From positions 62,001-126,000 of the forward strand of contig JAFIGS010000005.1 of the NCBI GenBank assembly GCA_017849615.1: 64,000 nt of DNA, in the 5' to 3' direction. Positions 50,715-60,106 of this stretch are shown here, piece by piece. The translations under genes and the position numbers were made by a program. The notes beneath the pieces are model-generated. The model was not told where the DNA came from. It saw only the letters and a program-made list of their open reading frames with translations, and made no database searches. This stretch comes from Pseudolabrys sp. (GTDB lineage: Bacteria > Pseudomonadota > Alphaproteobacteria > Rhizobiales > Xanthobacteraceae). How positions within the stretch are numbered: the first letter of the stretch is position 1; the number at the start of each line of letters is the position of its first letter.

Positions 50715-51773
50715 ATGCCGGCGGTTTCCGCAGCTTCCTCCAGCAGCAAGGCTGCAAGCACCAGGTCCGATGGTGCAAAATCCAGTTCGCCGCGCGCGGC
50801 TGCGCCCATTGCCGACTTTTCCAAGGATCAGGACCTCTCGGCCTACAAGTCGATGCTGACGATTCGCCGCTTCGAGGAGAAGGCGGGTCAGCTTTACGGC
50901 ATGGGTCTGATCGGCGGCTTCTGCCATCTCTACATTGGCCAGGAAGCCGTCGTCGTCGGCATGCAGATGGCCCTGAAGGACGGCGACCAGGTCATCACCG
51001 GCTATCGCGATCATGGCCACATGCTCGCCACCGGCATGGAAGCCAAGGGCGTCATGGCCGAACTCACCGGCCGCGCCCAGGGCTATTCCAAGGGCAAGGG
51101 CGGCTCGATGCACATGTTCTCGAAGGAGAAGGGCTTCTTCGGCGGCCACGGCATCGTCGGCGCCCAGGTGCCGCTCGGCACCGGTCTCGCCTTCGCCAAC
51201 CGCTATCGTGGCAACGACAACGTCTCGATCACCTATTTCGGCGACGGCGCCGCCAATCAGGGCCAGGTCTACGAGAGCTTCAACATGGCCGAGCTCTGGA
51301 AGCTGCCGGTCGTCTACGTTATCGAAAACAACCGTTACGCCATGGGCACCTCGGTCAACCGCGCCTCGGCGCAGACCGATTTCTCCAAGCGCGGCGTCTC
51401 GTTCAACATTCCGGGCGAGCAGGTCGACGGCATGGACGTGCGCGCCGTGAAGGCCGCCGGCGACAAGGCGGTCGAATGGTGCCGGAAGGGCAAGGGCCCG
51501 TTCATTCTCGAAATGCTCACCTACCGCTATCGCGGCCACTCGATGTCCGACCCGGCGAAGTACCGCACGCGCGAGGAAGTCGACAAGGTGCGCACGACGC
51601 ATGACCCGATCGACATGGTGCGGGCCCGCATCATCGAGAAGAAGTTCGCGACCGAAGACGAGTTGAAGAAGATCGACGCCGAAGTGCGCGACTACGTCAA
51701 CGACTCGGCTGAGTTCGCCACGCATGATCCCGAGCCGGATGTGTCCGAGCTCTATACCGACATTTACCGTTAG
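50715..51773 (+). CDS. pdhA: pyruvate dehydrogenase E1 alpha subunit
   Basis: A 352-residue E1 alpha. The thiamine diphosphate motif runs from GDGAANQGQVYE to VIENN, and YRYRGHSMSDPAKYRTREEV is the phosphorylation-loop region. An N-terminal Ser/Ala-rich stretch of about 35 residues is extra. The ATG at 50715 is preferred over the GTG at 50709, as TAGGGAG lies just upstream. The 263-bp gap before it probably holds the pdh promoter; no clear hexamers seen. Confidence 0.96.
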   Translation: MPAVSAASSSSKAASTRSDGAKSSSPRAAAPIADFSKDQDLSAYKSMLTIRRFEEKAGQLYGMGLIGGFCHLYIGQEAVVVGMQMALKDGDQVITGYRDHGHMLATGMEAKGVMAELTGRAQGYSKGKGGSMHMFSKEKGFFGGHGIVGAQVPLGTGLAFANRYRGNDNVSITYFGDGAANQGQVYESFNMAELWKLPVVYVIENNRYAMGTSVNRASAQTDFSKRGVSFNIPGEQVDGMDVRAVKAAGDKAVEWCRKGKGPFILEMLTYRYRGHSMSDPAKYRTREEVDKVRTTHDPIDMVRARIIEKKFATEDELKKIDAEVRDYVNDSAEFATHDPEPDVSELYTDIYR

Positions 51774-51774
51774 C

Positions 51775-51823
51775 GCGCATGATCCCGAAAAGTGGGAACC
51801 GGTTTTCGGACAAGATCATGCGC
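51775..51823. repeat. palindromic repeat (GCGCATGATCCCGAAAA family)
   Basis: Arms GCGCATGATC and GATCATGCGC with inner CCGAAAA / TTTTCGG. It starts two bases after the pdhA stop. This motif is familiar as a dispersed palindrome in Rhizobiales. Confidence 0.75.
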
Positions 51824-51876
51824 AAACAGAAAATGCGCGGCTTAGTTAGAACTTCGATCAGGATTTCATAGCGCCC

Positions 51877-53289
51877 ATGCCGACCGACATTCTCATGCCT
51901 GCGCTTTCGCCCACGATGGAAAAGGGCAACCTTGCCAAGTGGCTGAAGAAGGAGGGCGACACGGTCAAGTCCGGCGACATCATCGCCGAGATCGAAACCG
52001 ACAAGGCGACCATGGAAGTGGAAGCCGCCGACGAAGGCACGCTCGGCAAAATCCTGGTGCCCGAAGGCACGCAGGACGTCGCCGTGAATACGCCGATCGC
52101 CGTGATCCTCGGCGACGGCGAGAAAGCCGGCGACATCAAAGCCAGTGCCCCCAAAGCCGATAAGCCGGTTACGGAAAAGGTGAAGGAAGACGCGCCGTCC
52201 GCCGAGAAGGCGATCGCCGAAACCAGGGCGCCGCAGAAGGCCGAAACCGCTGTCGCGCCGCCGCCGGTGCAGGCCGCCAACGATCCGTCGATCCCCGAAG
52301 GCACCGAGATGGTGCAGATGACCATGCGCGAAGCCCTGCGCGACGCCATGGCCGAGGAAATGCGCGCCGACAAGGACGTCTTCGTCATGGGCGAAGAGGT
52401 CGCGGAATATCAGGGCGCCTACAAGGTGACGCAGGGCCTGCTGCAGGAGTTCGGCGACAAGCGCGTCATCGACACGCCGATCACGGAGCACGGCTTTGCC
52501 GGTCTAGGTGTCGGCGCGGCGCTCGCCGGTCTCAAACCGATCGTCGAATTCATGACCTGGAATTTTGCCATGCAGGCGATCGACCAGATCATCAACTCCG
52601 CCGCCAAGACGCTCTATATGTCGGGCGGCCAGATGGGCTGTCAGATCGTATTCCGCGGCCCGAACGGCGCCGCCGCGCGCGTCGCCGCGCAGCACAGCCA
52701 GGATTATTCGGCCTGGTACTCGCACATTCCGGGCCTGCGCGTCGTGTCGCCGTCGAACCCGGCCGACGCGAAGGGCCTGCTGAAAGCGGCGATCCGCGAC
52801 AAGAATCCCGTCGTCTTCCTCGAGAACGAAATTCTCTACGGCCAGTCCGGCCCGGTGCCGAAGCTCGATGACTTCGTGCTGCCGATCGGCAAGGCGCGCA
52901 TCGCGCGCGCCGGCAAGGACGTGACCATCGTCTCGTGGTCGATGGGCATGCGCTACGCGCTCGAGGCCGCCGAGACTTTGGCCAAGGAAGGCATCGAGGC
53001 CGAAGTCATCGACCTGCGCACGCTCAAGCCGATGGACACCGAGACCATCATCGAGTCGGTCAAGAAGACAGGCCGCGTCGTCACGGTGGAAGAGGGCTGG
53101 GCGCAGTCCGGCGTCGGCGCCGAGATCGCGGCCCGCGTCATGGAGCAGGCCTTCGACTATCTCGATGCGCCGGTTGCGCGCGTGTCGGGCAAGGAAGTGC
53201 CGATGCCTTACGCCGCCAACCTCGAGAAGCTTGCGCTGCCCTCGGCGGCGGAAGTGGTCGAGGCCGCCAAATCCGTCAGCTACAAATAA
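51877..53289 (+). CDS. pdhB: pyruvate dehydrogenase E1 beta subunit with N-terminal lipoyl domain
   Basis: A 470-residue E1 beta. Residues 1-80 form a lipoyl domain with the modified Lys43 in EIETDKATM; after a linker (about 85-135) the E1 beta core begins at [19 protein letters not shown] lipoyl-bearing E1 beta is typical of alphaproteobacteria. Its lipoyl domain is nearly the same as that of pdhC. Between pdhA and it lies a repeat. Confidence 0.96.
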   Translation: MPTDILMPALSPTMEKGNLAKWLKKEGDTVKSGDIIAEIETDKATMEVEAADEGTLGKILVPEGTQDVAVNTPIAVILGDGEKAGDIKASAPKADKPVTEKVKEDAPSAEKAIAETRAPQKAETAVAPPPVQAANDPSIPEGTEMVQMTMREALRDAMAEEMRADKDVFVMGEEVAEYQGAYKVTQGLLQEFGDKRVIDTPITEHGFAGLGVGAALAGLKPIVEFMTWNFAMQAIDQIINSAAKTLYMSGGQMGCQIVFRGPNGAAARVAAQHSQDYSAWYSHIPGLRVVSPSNPADAKGLLKAAIRDKNPVVFLENEILYGQSGPVPKLDDFVLPIGKARIARAGKDVTIVSWSMGMRYALEAAETLAKEGIEAEVIDLRTLKPMDTETIIESVKKTGRVVTVEEGWAQSGVGAEIAARVMEQAFDYLDAPVARVSGKEVPMPYAANLEKLALPSAAEVVEAAKSVSYK

Positions 53290-53307
53290 GTCCCGGTAGG
53301 CTCTCCC

Positions 53308-54708
53308 ATGGCGACCAACATCCTCATGCCCGCGCTGTCGCCCACGATGGAGAAGGGCAACCTCGCCAAGTGGCTCAAGAAGGAAGGCGACAAGGTCAAG
53401 GCCGGCGACATCATCGCCGAGATCGAGACCGACAAGGCGACGATGGAATACGAGGCGGTCGATGAAGGCACGATCGCCAAGATCATCGTGCCCGACGGCA
53501 CGCAGGATGTCGCCGTCAATGCGCCGATCGCCGTGCTCGCCGCCGAGGGCGAGGACGTGAAGGCCGCCGCTTCGAGCGCCGCGAGCGCGCCGAAGGCGGA
53601 AGCGAAATCTGAACCCAAGTCCGAGGCGAAGGCCACTTCACCCTCTCCCCAACCCTCTCCCTCAAAGGGAGAGGGGGCGGGCAGTGCCGTGCCGCAGGCT
53701 CAGCGCCCTTCACCTCTCCCCGGCGGGGAGAGGTCGCCGCCGAAGGCGGCGGGAGAGGGGGCTGCTGCAGGCACCCGCATCTTCTCCACGCCACTCGCCC
53801 GCCGTCTCGCCAAGGACGCCGGCATCGACATCGCGCGCATCTCGGGCTCGGGTCCGCATGGCCGCGTCATCGCCAGCGATGTCGAAGCGGCGAAGTCCGG
53901 CAAGGGCCTGAAGGCCGCGGCCGCGCCAGCCACAGGCGCTCCGGCAGGAGCGCCGTCGCAACCTGCCATGACCGATCAGCAGATTCTCGGTCTCTACGAA
54001 GAGGGCTCTTACGAGAGCATCCCGCACGACGGCATGCGCCGCACCATCGCGCAGCGCCTCACCATCGCCACCAACTCGATGCCGACCTTCTACCTCACGG
54101 TTGATTGCGACCTCGGCAAGCTGATGGCGGCGCGCGAGGACATCAATGCAGCGGCCGGCAAGGACAAGGACGGCAAGCCGCTCTACAAGCTGTCGGTCAA
54201 CGACTTCGTCATCAAGGCCATGGCGATCGCGCTGCAGAAGATCCCGGAAGCCAATGTGTCGTGGACCGAAGCGGCGATGCTGCGTCACAAGCACTCCGAC
54301 ATTGGCGTCGCCGTGGCGCTGCCGTTCGGCCTGATCACGCCAATCATCCGCCAGGCGGAGATCAAGACCTTGTCCGCCATCTCCAACGAGATGAAGGATC
54401 TCGCGGCGCGCGCCAAGGCCAAGAAGCTCAAGCCGAACGAATACCAGGGCGGTTCGTCCTCGGTGTCCAATCTCGGCATGTTCGGCATCAAGGATTTCAC
54501 CGCCATCATCAACCCGCCGCAGTCGTCGATCCTCGCGGTCGGCACCGGCGAGGAGCGGGCGGTGGTGCGCAACGGTCAGATCGTCGCCGCCACCATGATG
54601 AGCGTGACCTTGTCGTGCGATCACCGCGCCATGGACGGCGCGCTGGGCGCCGAACTCATCACCGCCTTCAAGAAGCTGATCGAAAATCCGGTGATGATGG
54701 TGGTTTGA
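53308..54708 (+). CDS. pdhC: dihydrolipoamide acetyltransferase (PDH E2)
   Basis: A 466-residue E2. Order: lipoyl domain (1-78, Lys43), linker, subunit-binding domain ([20 protein letters not shown], about 155-195), catalytic domain with the HxxxDG motif in [12 protein letters not shown]. The linker at residues 112-151 is encoded by a palindromic repeat inserted in frame and is rich in Pro, Ser and Gly. The enzyme moves acetyl groups to CoA. Function is probably kept, since linkers tolerate insertions. Confidence 0.96.
   Translation: MATNILMPALSPTMEKGNLAKWLKKEGDKVKAGDIIAEIETDKATMEYEAVDEGTIAKIIVPDGTQDVAVNAPIAVLAAEGEDVKAAASSAASAPKAEAKSEPKSEAKATSPSPQPSPSKGEGAGSAVPQAQRPSPLPGGERSPPKAAGEGAAAGTRIFSTPLARRLAKDAGIDIARISGSGPHGRVIASDVEAAKSGKGLKAAAAPATGAPAGAPSQPAMTDQQILGLYEEGSYESIPHDGMRRTIAQRLTIATNSMPTFYLTVDCDLGKLMAAREDINAAAGKDKDGKPLYKLSVNDFVIKAMAIALQKIPEANVSWTEAAMLRHKHSDIGVAVALPFGLITPIIRQAEIKTLSAISNEMKDLAARAKAKKLKPNEYQGGSSSVSNLGMFGIKDFTAIINPPQSSILAVGTGEERAVVRNGQIVAATMMSVTLSCDHRAMDGALGAELITAFKKLIENPVMMVV
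53641..53760. repeat. in-frame palindromic element within pdhC
   Basis: A 120-bp element with 9-bp outer arms, CCCTCTCCC (53641-53649) and GGGAGAGGG (53751-53759). Inside are three perfect hairpins: 10-bp at 53653-53675, 9-bp at 53713-53733, and 7-bp at 53735-53751 that shares its final G with the right outer arm. Length is 40 codons and the frame stays open. It resembles the CCCTCTCCC-type intergenic repeat of this group. Confidence 0.75.
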
Positions 54709-54714
54709 TCCTCC

Positions 54715-55551
54715 ATGAGCCAGCTTCTAAGGGATTATGATGAGGAAGCGCTAGTTCGTTGGTTGTTTACAGACCCGTCTCTGATATTTTCGTCATTTTC
54801 TTTTATGTTTCACGAGGCCTGCGGCTTTAATTTGGCGGATTGGGAGCTTGATTTTTGGTTTTCTGTTAAGCGTCAAGCGCTCGGTTTGAGTGCCCAAGGC
54901 AAGCCGGGCGATATTGACGTTCTGGTCGTTCCAAAATTCAGAAGCGATCGTTTCGTCGAGCGATCAATGGCAATCGAAGTTAAGCGCCTTTTTGCCCCGC
55001 GAGAGAAGAGACAAAAGAGCCCAAATAGCTTTGGCGCAAGTCAGGTCAAAGGTCTCTTTACCGACGGTTTTCCGTTCGCCGGTCTAATGCATCTAGTTTT
55101 GGCTGAAGCATCGCACGACCACGACCTGTTTCCAATTCCTATTATAATTGGAGTAAACCGCCACGGTGAGTATGTTCATGGCGAGACTGTGCAAATTGAC
55201 CCTGCGGGATTCGACGTGGCAGTCCGGCATTCCGGTCGATTGTCCAAAATCGATTTGCCATACTTTTCAGGCTATAATGTGCAGATGTTTCAATTAAGCG
55301 CAGAAGGCGAGCGCTTCACAAGTATGAGCGTTAACGAAAACAGGGCGCCAATGCGTAACCCGGATTGCTCTGAGAATCTGCTTCGCGCATTGAAGCGCTT
55401 CGACGTAGAGCCAGATTGCTCGGTACGATTTACGTATGGCCGTGTGGATATTCGTCACAAGCCGTATTTTGATGAAGCAGACAACTTGATGCCCCTAATC
55501 GACGATCCGGGCGCGACCGTCTCAAGTTTTACTCCTGCAACGAAGAACTAA
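54715..55551 (+). CDS. PD-(D/E)XK nuclease-like protein inserted in pdh operon
   Basis: A 278-residue protein, not recognised by name. Residues 64-90 have the restriction-endonuclease fold pattern: PGDIDVLVV (Asp66/Asp68), then AIEVKRLF (Glu88-Val-Lys90), and a later QVKGL (110-114). No signal peptide or membrane helix. It begins 6 bp after pdhC and ends 2 bp before lpdA, so it is read as part of the operon. Codon use is much AT-richer than all pdh genes, pointing to horizontal acquisition. A defence or DNA-processing role is possible but unproven. Confidence 0.7.
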   Translation: MSQLLRDYDEEALVRWLFTDPSLIFSSFSFMFHEACGFNLADWELDFWFSVKRQALGLSAQGKPGDIDVLVVPKFRSDRFVERSMAIEVKRLFAPREKRQKSPNSFGASQVKGLFTDGFPFAGLMHLVLAEASHDHDLFPIPIIIGVNRHGEYVHGETVQIDPAGFDVAVRHSGRLSKIDLPYFSGYNVQMFQLSAEGERFTSMSVNENRAPMRNPDCSENLLRALKRFDVEPDCSVRFTYGRVDIRHKPYFDEADNLMPLIDDPGATVSSFTPATKN

Positions 55552-55553
55552 CC

Positions 55554-56981
55554 ATGGCCGACACATCTTTCGACATCATCATCATCGGCGCCGGTCCCGG
55601 CGGCTATGTCACCGCCATTCGCGCGGCGCAGCTCGGCTTCAAGGTCGCGGTGGTGGAGCGCCAGTTCCTCGGCGGCATCTGCAACAACTGGGGCTGCATT
55701 CCGACCAAGGCGCTGCTGCGCTCCGCCGAGATCTATCACTACATGACGCACGCCAAAGACTACGGCCTGGCGGCGGAGAACGTGAAGGCCGATCCCGCCG
55801 CAGTGATCGCGCGCTCGCGCGGCGTGGTGAACCGACTCAATACCGGCGTCGGCTTCCTGTTCAAGAAGAACAAGATCACCGTCATCAAGGGTGAAGCCGT
55901 CATCGACGCGCCCGGCAAGATCACGGTCAAGAACTACGACTCGCCGCTCGTGAACATGCCGAAGGACGCGCTCGGCGCCGGCACCTATCAGGCCAAGCAC
56001 ATCATCGTCGCCACCGGCGCGCGGCCGCGCACGCTGCCGGGCCTCGAGCCGGACGGCAAGCTGGTCTGGACCTATTTCGACGCGCTCGCCGCCACCCAAC
56101 TCCCGCAGGCGCTGCTGGTGGTCGGCTCCGGCGCCATCGGCATCGAATTCGCCTCGTTCTATCGCACCATGGGCGCCGAGGTGACCGTGGTCGAAGTGCT
56201 GCCGCAGATCCTCCCGGTGGAGGATGCCGAGATCGCCGGCATCGCCCGCAAGCAGTTCGAGAAGCAGGGCATGAAGATCATCGCCGGCGCCAAGGTCACC
56301 AAGCTCGACAAGAAGGCCGACAGCGTCACCGCCACCATCGAGGTTAACGGCAAGGCCGAGCAGATCACGATCGATCGCGTCATCGCCGCCGTGGGCGTCG
56401 TCGGCAATGTCGAGAACCTCGGCCTCGAGAAGGCCGGCGTGAAGATCGAGCGCGGCGTCATCAAGATCGACGATTACGGCAAGACCAATGTGCCGGGCAT
56501 CTATGCCATCGGCGACGTCGCCGGCCCGCCGATGCTGGCGCACAAGGCCGAGCACGAAGGTATCGTCTGCGTCGAGGCCATCAAGGGTCTGCATCCGCAC
56601 CCGATGGACAGGCAGAAGATTCCGGGCTGCACGTACTGCCATCCGCAGATTGCTTCGGTCGGCCTGACCGAAGCCGCGGCCAAGGAGAAGAAGCTGGATA
56701 TCCGCATCGGACGCTTTCCCTTTATGGGCAACGGCAAGGCCATTGCGCAGGGCGAGGACCAGGGCCTCGTGAAAGTCATCTTCGACAAGAAGACCGGCCA
56801 GTTGCTGGGCGCGCACATGGTCGGCTCGGAAGTGACCGAACTGATCCAGGGCTTCGTGGTGGCGATGAACCTGGAAACCACCGAAGAAGAATTGATGCAT
56901 ACCATCTTCCCACATCCGACGATTTCGGAGACGATGAAGGAAGCGGTGCTCGATGCTTACGGGCGCGTGTTGAATATGTAG
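55554..56981 (+). CDS. lpdA: dihydrolipoamide dehydrogenase (E3)
   Basis: A 475-residue flavoprotein that reoxidises lipoyl groups. FAD motif IIIGAGPGGYVTAIRAAQLG, the redox disulfide in GGICNNWGCIPTKALL, NAD-binding VVGSGAIGIEFASFY, and the terminal His-Glu pair in FPHPTISE. Its ribosome site must lie in the end of the preceding nuclease-like gene and is weak (GAAGAA). Confidence 0.97.
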   Translation: MADTSFDIIIIGAGPGGYVTAIRAAQLGFKVAVVERQFLGGICNNWGCIPTKALLRSAEIYHYMTHAKDYGLAAENVKADPAAVIARSRGVVNRLNTGVGFLFKKNKITVIKGEAVIDAPGKITVKNYDSPLVNMPKDALGAGTYQAKHIIVATGARPRTLPGLEPDGKLVWTYFDALAATQLPQALLVVGSGAIGIEFASFYRTMGAEVTVVEVLPQILPVEDAEIAGIARKQFEKQGMKIIAGAKVTKLDKKADSVTATIEVNGKAEQITIDRVIAAVGVVGNVENLGLEKAGVKIERGVIKIDDYGKTNVPGIYAIGDVAGPPMLAHKAEHEGIVCVEAIKGLHPHPMDRQKIPGCTYCHPQIASVGLTEAAAKEKKLDIRIGRFPFMGNGKAIAQGEDQGLVKVIFDKKTGQLLGAHMVGSEVTELIQGFVVAMNLETTEEELMHTIFPHPTISETMKEAVLDAYGRVLNM

Positions 56982-56989
56982 CCTCGGCG

Positions 56990-57090
56990 TCATTCCGGGA
57001 CGGTCCGCAGGACCGGGCCCGGAATCCATACGCCGCAGCACAGGGGTTATGGATTCCGGGCTCACGACCTTTGGTCGTGCCCCGGAATGA
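56990..57090. repeat. palindromic repeat between lpdA and the cysteine synthase gene
   Basis: Outer arms TCATTCCGGG and CCCGGAATGA, inner CCCGGAATCCATA / TATGGATTCCGGG. Same type as 31100-31205. Confidence 0.75.
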
Positions 57091-57103
57091 CCGGGAGACT
57101 GTC

Positions 57104-58156
57104 ATGGCCAAATACAATTCGATCCTCGACACCGTCGGCCGCACGCCGTGCGTCAAGATCAACAAACTCGGGCCGAAAGGCATCACTCTCTACGTCAAGA
57201 TCGAGGCCTTCAATCCGCTCGGCTCGGTCAAGGATCGCCTCGCGCTCGGCGTCATCGAGGCCGCCGAGAAATCCGGCGAGCTCAAGCCCGGCATGACGGT
57301 GGTGGAGGCGACCTCCGGCAACACGGGCATCGGCCTTGCCATGGTCTGCGCCGCCAAGGGCTATCCGCTGGTTGTCACCATGGCGGAAACGTTTTCCGTG
57401 GAACGCCGCAAGCTGATGCGTTTCCTCGGCGCCAAGGTGGTGCTCACACCCGCCGCCGGTCGCGGCTTCGGCATGGTGGCCAAGGCGCAGGAACTGGCGA
57501 AGACCCACGGCTGGTTCCTGACGCGGCAGTTCGAGAACGAAGCCAATCCCGACATGCACGAGCGCACCACGGGCCGCGAGATCGTCGACGACTTCAAGGA
57601 TACGGGGCTCGATTACTGGGTCACCGGATTCGGCACCGGCGGCACCTTCAACGGCGTGTCGCGCGTGCTCAGGCGCAAAATGCCGTACACCAAAATCGTG
57701 CTGTGCGAGCCGGCCGATGCGCCGATGGTGTCGTCGCATACGCCGCAGGAGCGCAATGCCGACGGCACGCCCGCCAAGCCCAACGCCGCCTTCAAGCCGC
57801 ATCCGATGCAGGGCTGGTCGCCAGACTTCATCCCGAAGATCACCGCCGAGGCGGTCGATCGCGGCGCCGCGTCCGAGACCATCACCATCGCCGGCCCGGA
57901 CGCGCTCAAATGCGCCAGGGATCTGGCGCAGAAGGAAGGCATCTTCGTCGGCATCACCGCCGGCGCGACACTCGCCGGCGCGCTCAAGGTGGCCGAGAAG
58001 GCCGCGCCCGGTTCGACCATTCTCGCGATGCTGCCGGATACCGGGGAGCGCTATCTGTCGCCGCCGCTGTTCGCCGATGTCGGCGCCGACATGAACGACG
58101 ACGAGGTCAAGATTTCGCTGTCGACGCCCGGCCAGCAGATGCCGGCGAAGACATGA
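57104..58156 (+). CDS. cysteine synthase family PLP enzyme
   Basis: A 350-residue fold-type II enzyme. The PLP lysine lies in NPLGSVKDRLALGV, EATSGNTGIGLAMV binds substrate, and GFGTGGTFNGVSRVL binds the phosphate. It is longer than CysK (about 310) because of an insert (GTPAKPNAAFKPHPMQGWSP) and a C-terminal tail. O-acetylserine sulfhydrylase is the likely activity; cystathionine beta-synthase-like use is possible. Start MAKYNS at 57104; residues upstream are repeat sequence. Confidence 0.88.
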   Translation: MAKYNSILDTVGRTPCVKINKLGPKGITLYVKIEAFNPLGSVKDRLALGVIEAAEKSGELKPGMTVVEATSGNTGIGLAMVCAAKGYPLVVTMAETFSVERRKLMRFLGAKVVLTPAAGRGFGMVAKAQELAKTHGWFLTRQFENEANPDMHERTTGREIVDDFKDTGLDYWVTGFGTGGTFNGVSRVLRRKMPYTKIVLCEPADAPMVSSHTPQERNADGTPAKPNAAFKPHPMQGWSPDFIPKITAEAVDRGAASETITIAGPDALKCARDLAQKEGIFVGITAGATLAGALKVAEKAAPGSTILAMLPDTGERYLSPPLFADVGADMNDDEVKISLSTPGQQMPAKT

Positions 58157-58167
58157 GCTTATTTTTC

Positions 58168-58256
58168 GTCATGGCCGGGCTTGTCCCGGCCATCCACGCC
58201 TTGCTTGAATGCAAATAAGCAAGGCGTCGGATGCCCGGCATAAAGCCGGGCATGAC
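58168..58256. repeat. palindromic repeat (GTCATGGCCGGG family)
   Basis: Arms GTCATGGCCGGGCTTGTCCC and GCCGGGCATGAC with inner CGCCTTGCTT / AAGCAAGGCG. Dispersed intergenic type. Confidence 0.7.
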
Positions 58257-58275
58257 GGTGGAGCAGGGGGACATC

Positions 58276-58518
58276 ATGGGTATTATCGCGTGGATCGTGG
58301 TCGGCCTAGTCGCCGGCTGGCTGGCGAATGTCATTCTCGGCGGCCGTGGTGGCCTGCTGGGCAACCTGGCGGTCGGGCTGGTCGGCGCCATCGTCGCCGG
58401 CGCCATCCTGCCGCGGCTCGGCATCTTCATTGCCCCGGATTTCATCGGCAACATCATCAGCGCCACTATCGGGGCTGTGATTTTCCTGTTCGTCTGGCGC
58501 GCGATCCGGGGAGCCTGA
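58276..58518 (+). CDS. GlsB/YeaQ/YmgE family small membrane protein
   Basis: An 80-residue protein with three hydrophobic segments: MGIIAWIVVGLVAGWLANVI, a glycine-rich middle (GNLAVGLVGAIVAGAIL) and a final helix ending VWRAIRGA. This pattern defines the transglycosylase-associated protein family, usually stress-related. The start at 58276 is chosen because the residues before it come from a repeat. Flanked on both sides by repeats. Confidence 0.85.
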   Translation: MGIIAWIVVGLVAGWLANVILGGRGGLLGNLAVGLVGAIVAGAILPRLGIFIAPDFIGNIISATIGAVIFLFVWRAIRGA

Positions 58519-58523
58519 CGCGT

Positions 58524-58623
58524 ACTGTCGCCCCCGCGAAGGCGGGGACCCATACGCCGTGCCCTCTCGATAGACTGCGGCGTATGGGTGCCGGGCCTCG
58601 CTCCGCTCGCCCGGGACGACAGT
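58524..58623. repeat. palindromic repeat between the GlsB-family gene and lipA
   Basis: Arms ACTGTCG and CGACAGT with inner CCCATACGCCG / CGGCGTATGGG. Fills the gap before lipA. Confidence 0.7.
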
Positions 58624-58675
58624 CATGCGGGTCCATCACCTTGCAGCCCGGGCCCCGCAGCCGTAAGTATCCCCC

Positions 58676-59632
58676 ATGGCCGTCGTCCTCGACCTCGTGA
58701 ACAATCCGCGCCCGCGCCACCCGGAAAAGGCGCACCGCCCGGATTCCGTGCAATTGCCGAAGCCGGACTGGATTCGCGTCAAGGCGCCGATTTCCCGCGG
58801 CTATGCCGAGACCCACGCGCTGGTGCGCGAGAACAAGCTCGTCACGGTCTGCGAGGAGGCCGGCTGCCCCAATATCGGCGAGTGCTGGGAGAAAAAGCAC
58901 GCCACCTTCATGATCATGGGCGACACGTGCACCCGCGCCTGTGCGTTCTGCAACGTCAAGACCGGCTTGCCCGGCTTATTGGACGCCAGCGAGCCGGAGC
59001 ATGTCGGGCAGGCGACCGCCAAGCTCGGCCTCGCCCATATCGTCGTTACCTCGGTGGACCGTGACGATCTGGCCGACGGCGGCGCGCAGCATTTCGCGCA
59101 GACGATCTCGGCGATCCGCACCCACGCGCCCGGCACCACCATCGAAATCCTCACCCCCGACTTCCTGCGCAAGGATGGCGCGGTCGAAGTCGTGGTCGCG
59201 GCCAAGCCGGACGTGTTCAACCACAATCTCGAGACCGTGCCGTCGCTGTATCTGACGGTGCGGCCCGGCGCGCGCTATTTCCATTCGCTGCGCCTGTTGC
59301 AGCGGGTGAAGGAACTCGACCCGTCGATGTTCACCAAGTCCGGCATCATGGTCGGTCTCGGCGAGGAGCGTAACGAGATCCTGCAGGTGATGGACGACCT
59401 GCGTTCGGCCGGCGTCGATTTCCTCACCATCGGCCAGTATCTGCAGCCGACCAAGAAACATCACGAGGTGAAACGCTTCGTGCCGCCGGACGAGTTCAAG
59501 TCGCTCGAGACGGTCGCTTACGCCAAGGGCTTCCTGATGGTATCGGCCTCGCCGCTGACGCGGTCGTCGCATCATGCCGGCGATGACTTCGCGAAGCTGA
59601 AGGCGGCGCGGCAAGCGCAGCTTGCCCGCTGA
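58676..59632 (+). CDS. lipA: lipoyl synthase
   Basis: A 318-residue radical-SAM enzyme that adds sulfur to octanoyl groups. The auxiliary cluster motif is [12 protein letters not shown], and the SAM cluster motif CTRACAFC. It supplies lipoate for PdhB and PdhC just upstream. ATG at 58676. The next gene starts 3 bp after its stop. Confidence 0.97.
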   Translation: MAVVLDLVNNPRPRHPEKAHRPDSVQLPKPDWIRVKAPISRGYAETHALVRENKLVTVCEEAGCPNIGECWEKKHATFMIMGDTCTRACAFCNVKTGLPGLLDASEPEHVGQATAKLGLAHIVVTSVDRDDLADGGAQHFAQTISAIRTHAPGTTIEILTPDFLRKDGAVEVVVAAKPDVFNHNLETVPSLYLTVRPGARYFHSLRLLQRVKELDPSMFTKSGIMVGLGEERNEILQVMDDLRSAGVDFLTIGQYLQPTKKHHEVKRFVPPDEFKSLETVAYAKGFLMVSASPLTRSSHHAGDDFAKLKAARQAQLAR

Positions 59633-59635
59633 CCG

Positions 59636-60106
59636 ATGCCGCAATTCACGAACAAGCGCCGCGTGCGCCATGCGGCCGGCAACATGTTCGACCTCGTCGC
59701 CGACGTCGAGAAATACCCGCAGTTCGTGCCGCTGTGCCAGAGCCTGCGCGTGCGCAGTCGCGCCGACAAAGGCGAGGGAGTCGAGGTGCTGACCGCGTCG
59801 ATGACGGTCGCCTACAAGCTGATCCAGCAGACCTTCACCAGTCGCGTCACGCTCGACCGCCCGAACCTGAAAATCCTGGTCGAGTATCTCGACGGTCCGT
59901 TTAGCCGCTTGCAGAACCGCTGGTCGTTCAAGCCGACCGGGGATGACACCTGTGAGGTCGAGTTCTATATCGACTACGAGTTCAGGAGCCGAACCTTCGG
60001 CATGCTGATGGGCGCGGTGTTCGACACCGTGTTCCGCAAGATGGCTTCGGCCTTCGAGGAACGCGCCGACAAGGTCTACGGCCGCAAAGCCGCTCCCGGT
60101 GCCTGA
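59636..60106 (+). CDS. RatA/Coq10-type START-domain protein
   Basis: A 156-residue polyketide cyclase/START-fold protein. It opens with RRVRHAAGNMFDLVADVEKYPQFVPLC, the hallmark of the Coq10/RatA group, and ends with a typical long helix. Coq10 proteins help ubiquinone function; E. coli RatA was described as a ribosome anti-association factor. Which applies here is unclear. Adjacent to lipA as in related genomes. Confidence 0.88.
   Translation: MPQFTNKRRVRHAAGNMFDLVADVEKYPQFVPLCQSLRVRSRADKGEGVEVLTASMTVAYKLIQQTFTSRVTLDRPNLKILVEYLDGPFSRLQNRWSFKPTGDDTCEVEFYIDYEFRSRTFGMLMGAVFDTVFRKMASAFEERADKVYGRKAAPGA

Noticed and set aside
53641..53760. Clustered hairpins considered as a CRISPR array or terminator set
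   Set aside because: No regularly spaced direct repeats; the hairpins form one nested palindromic element inside an open reading frame.
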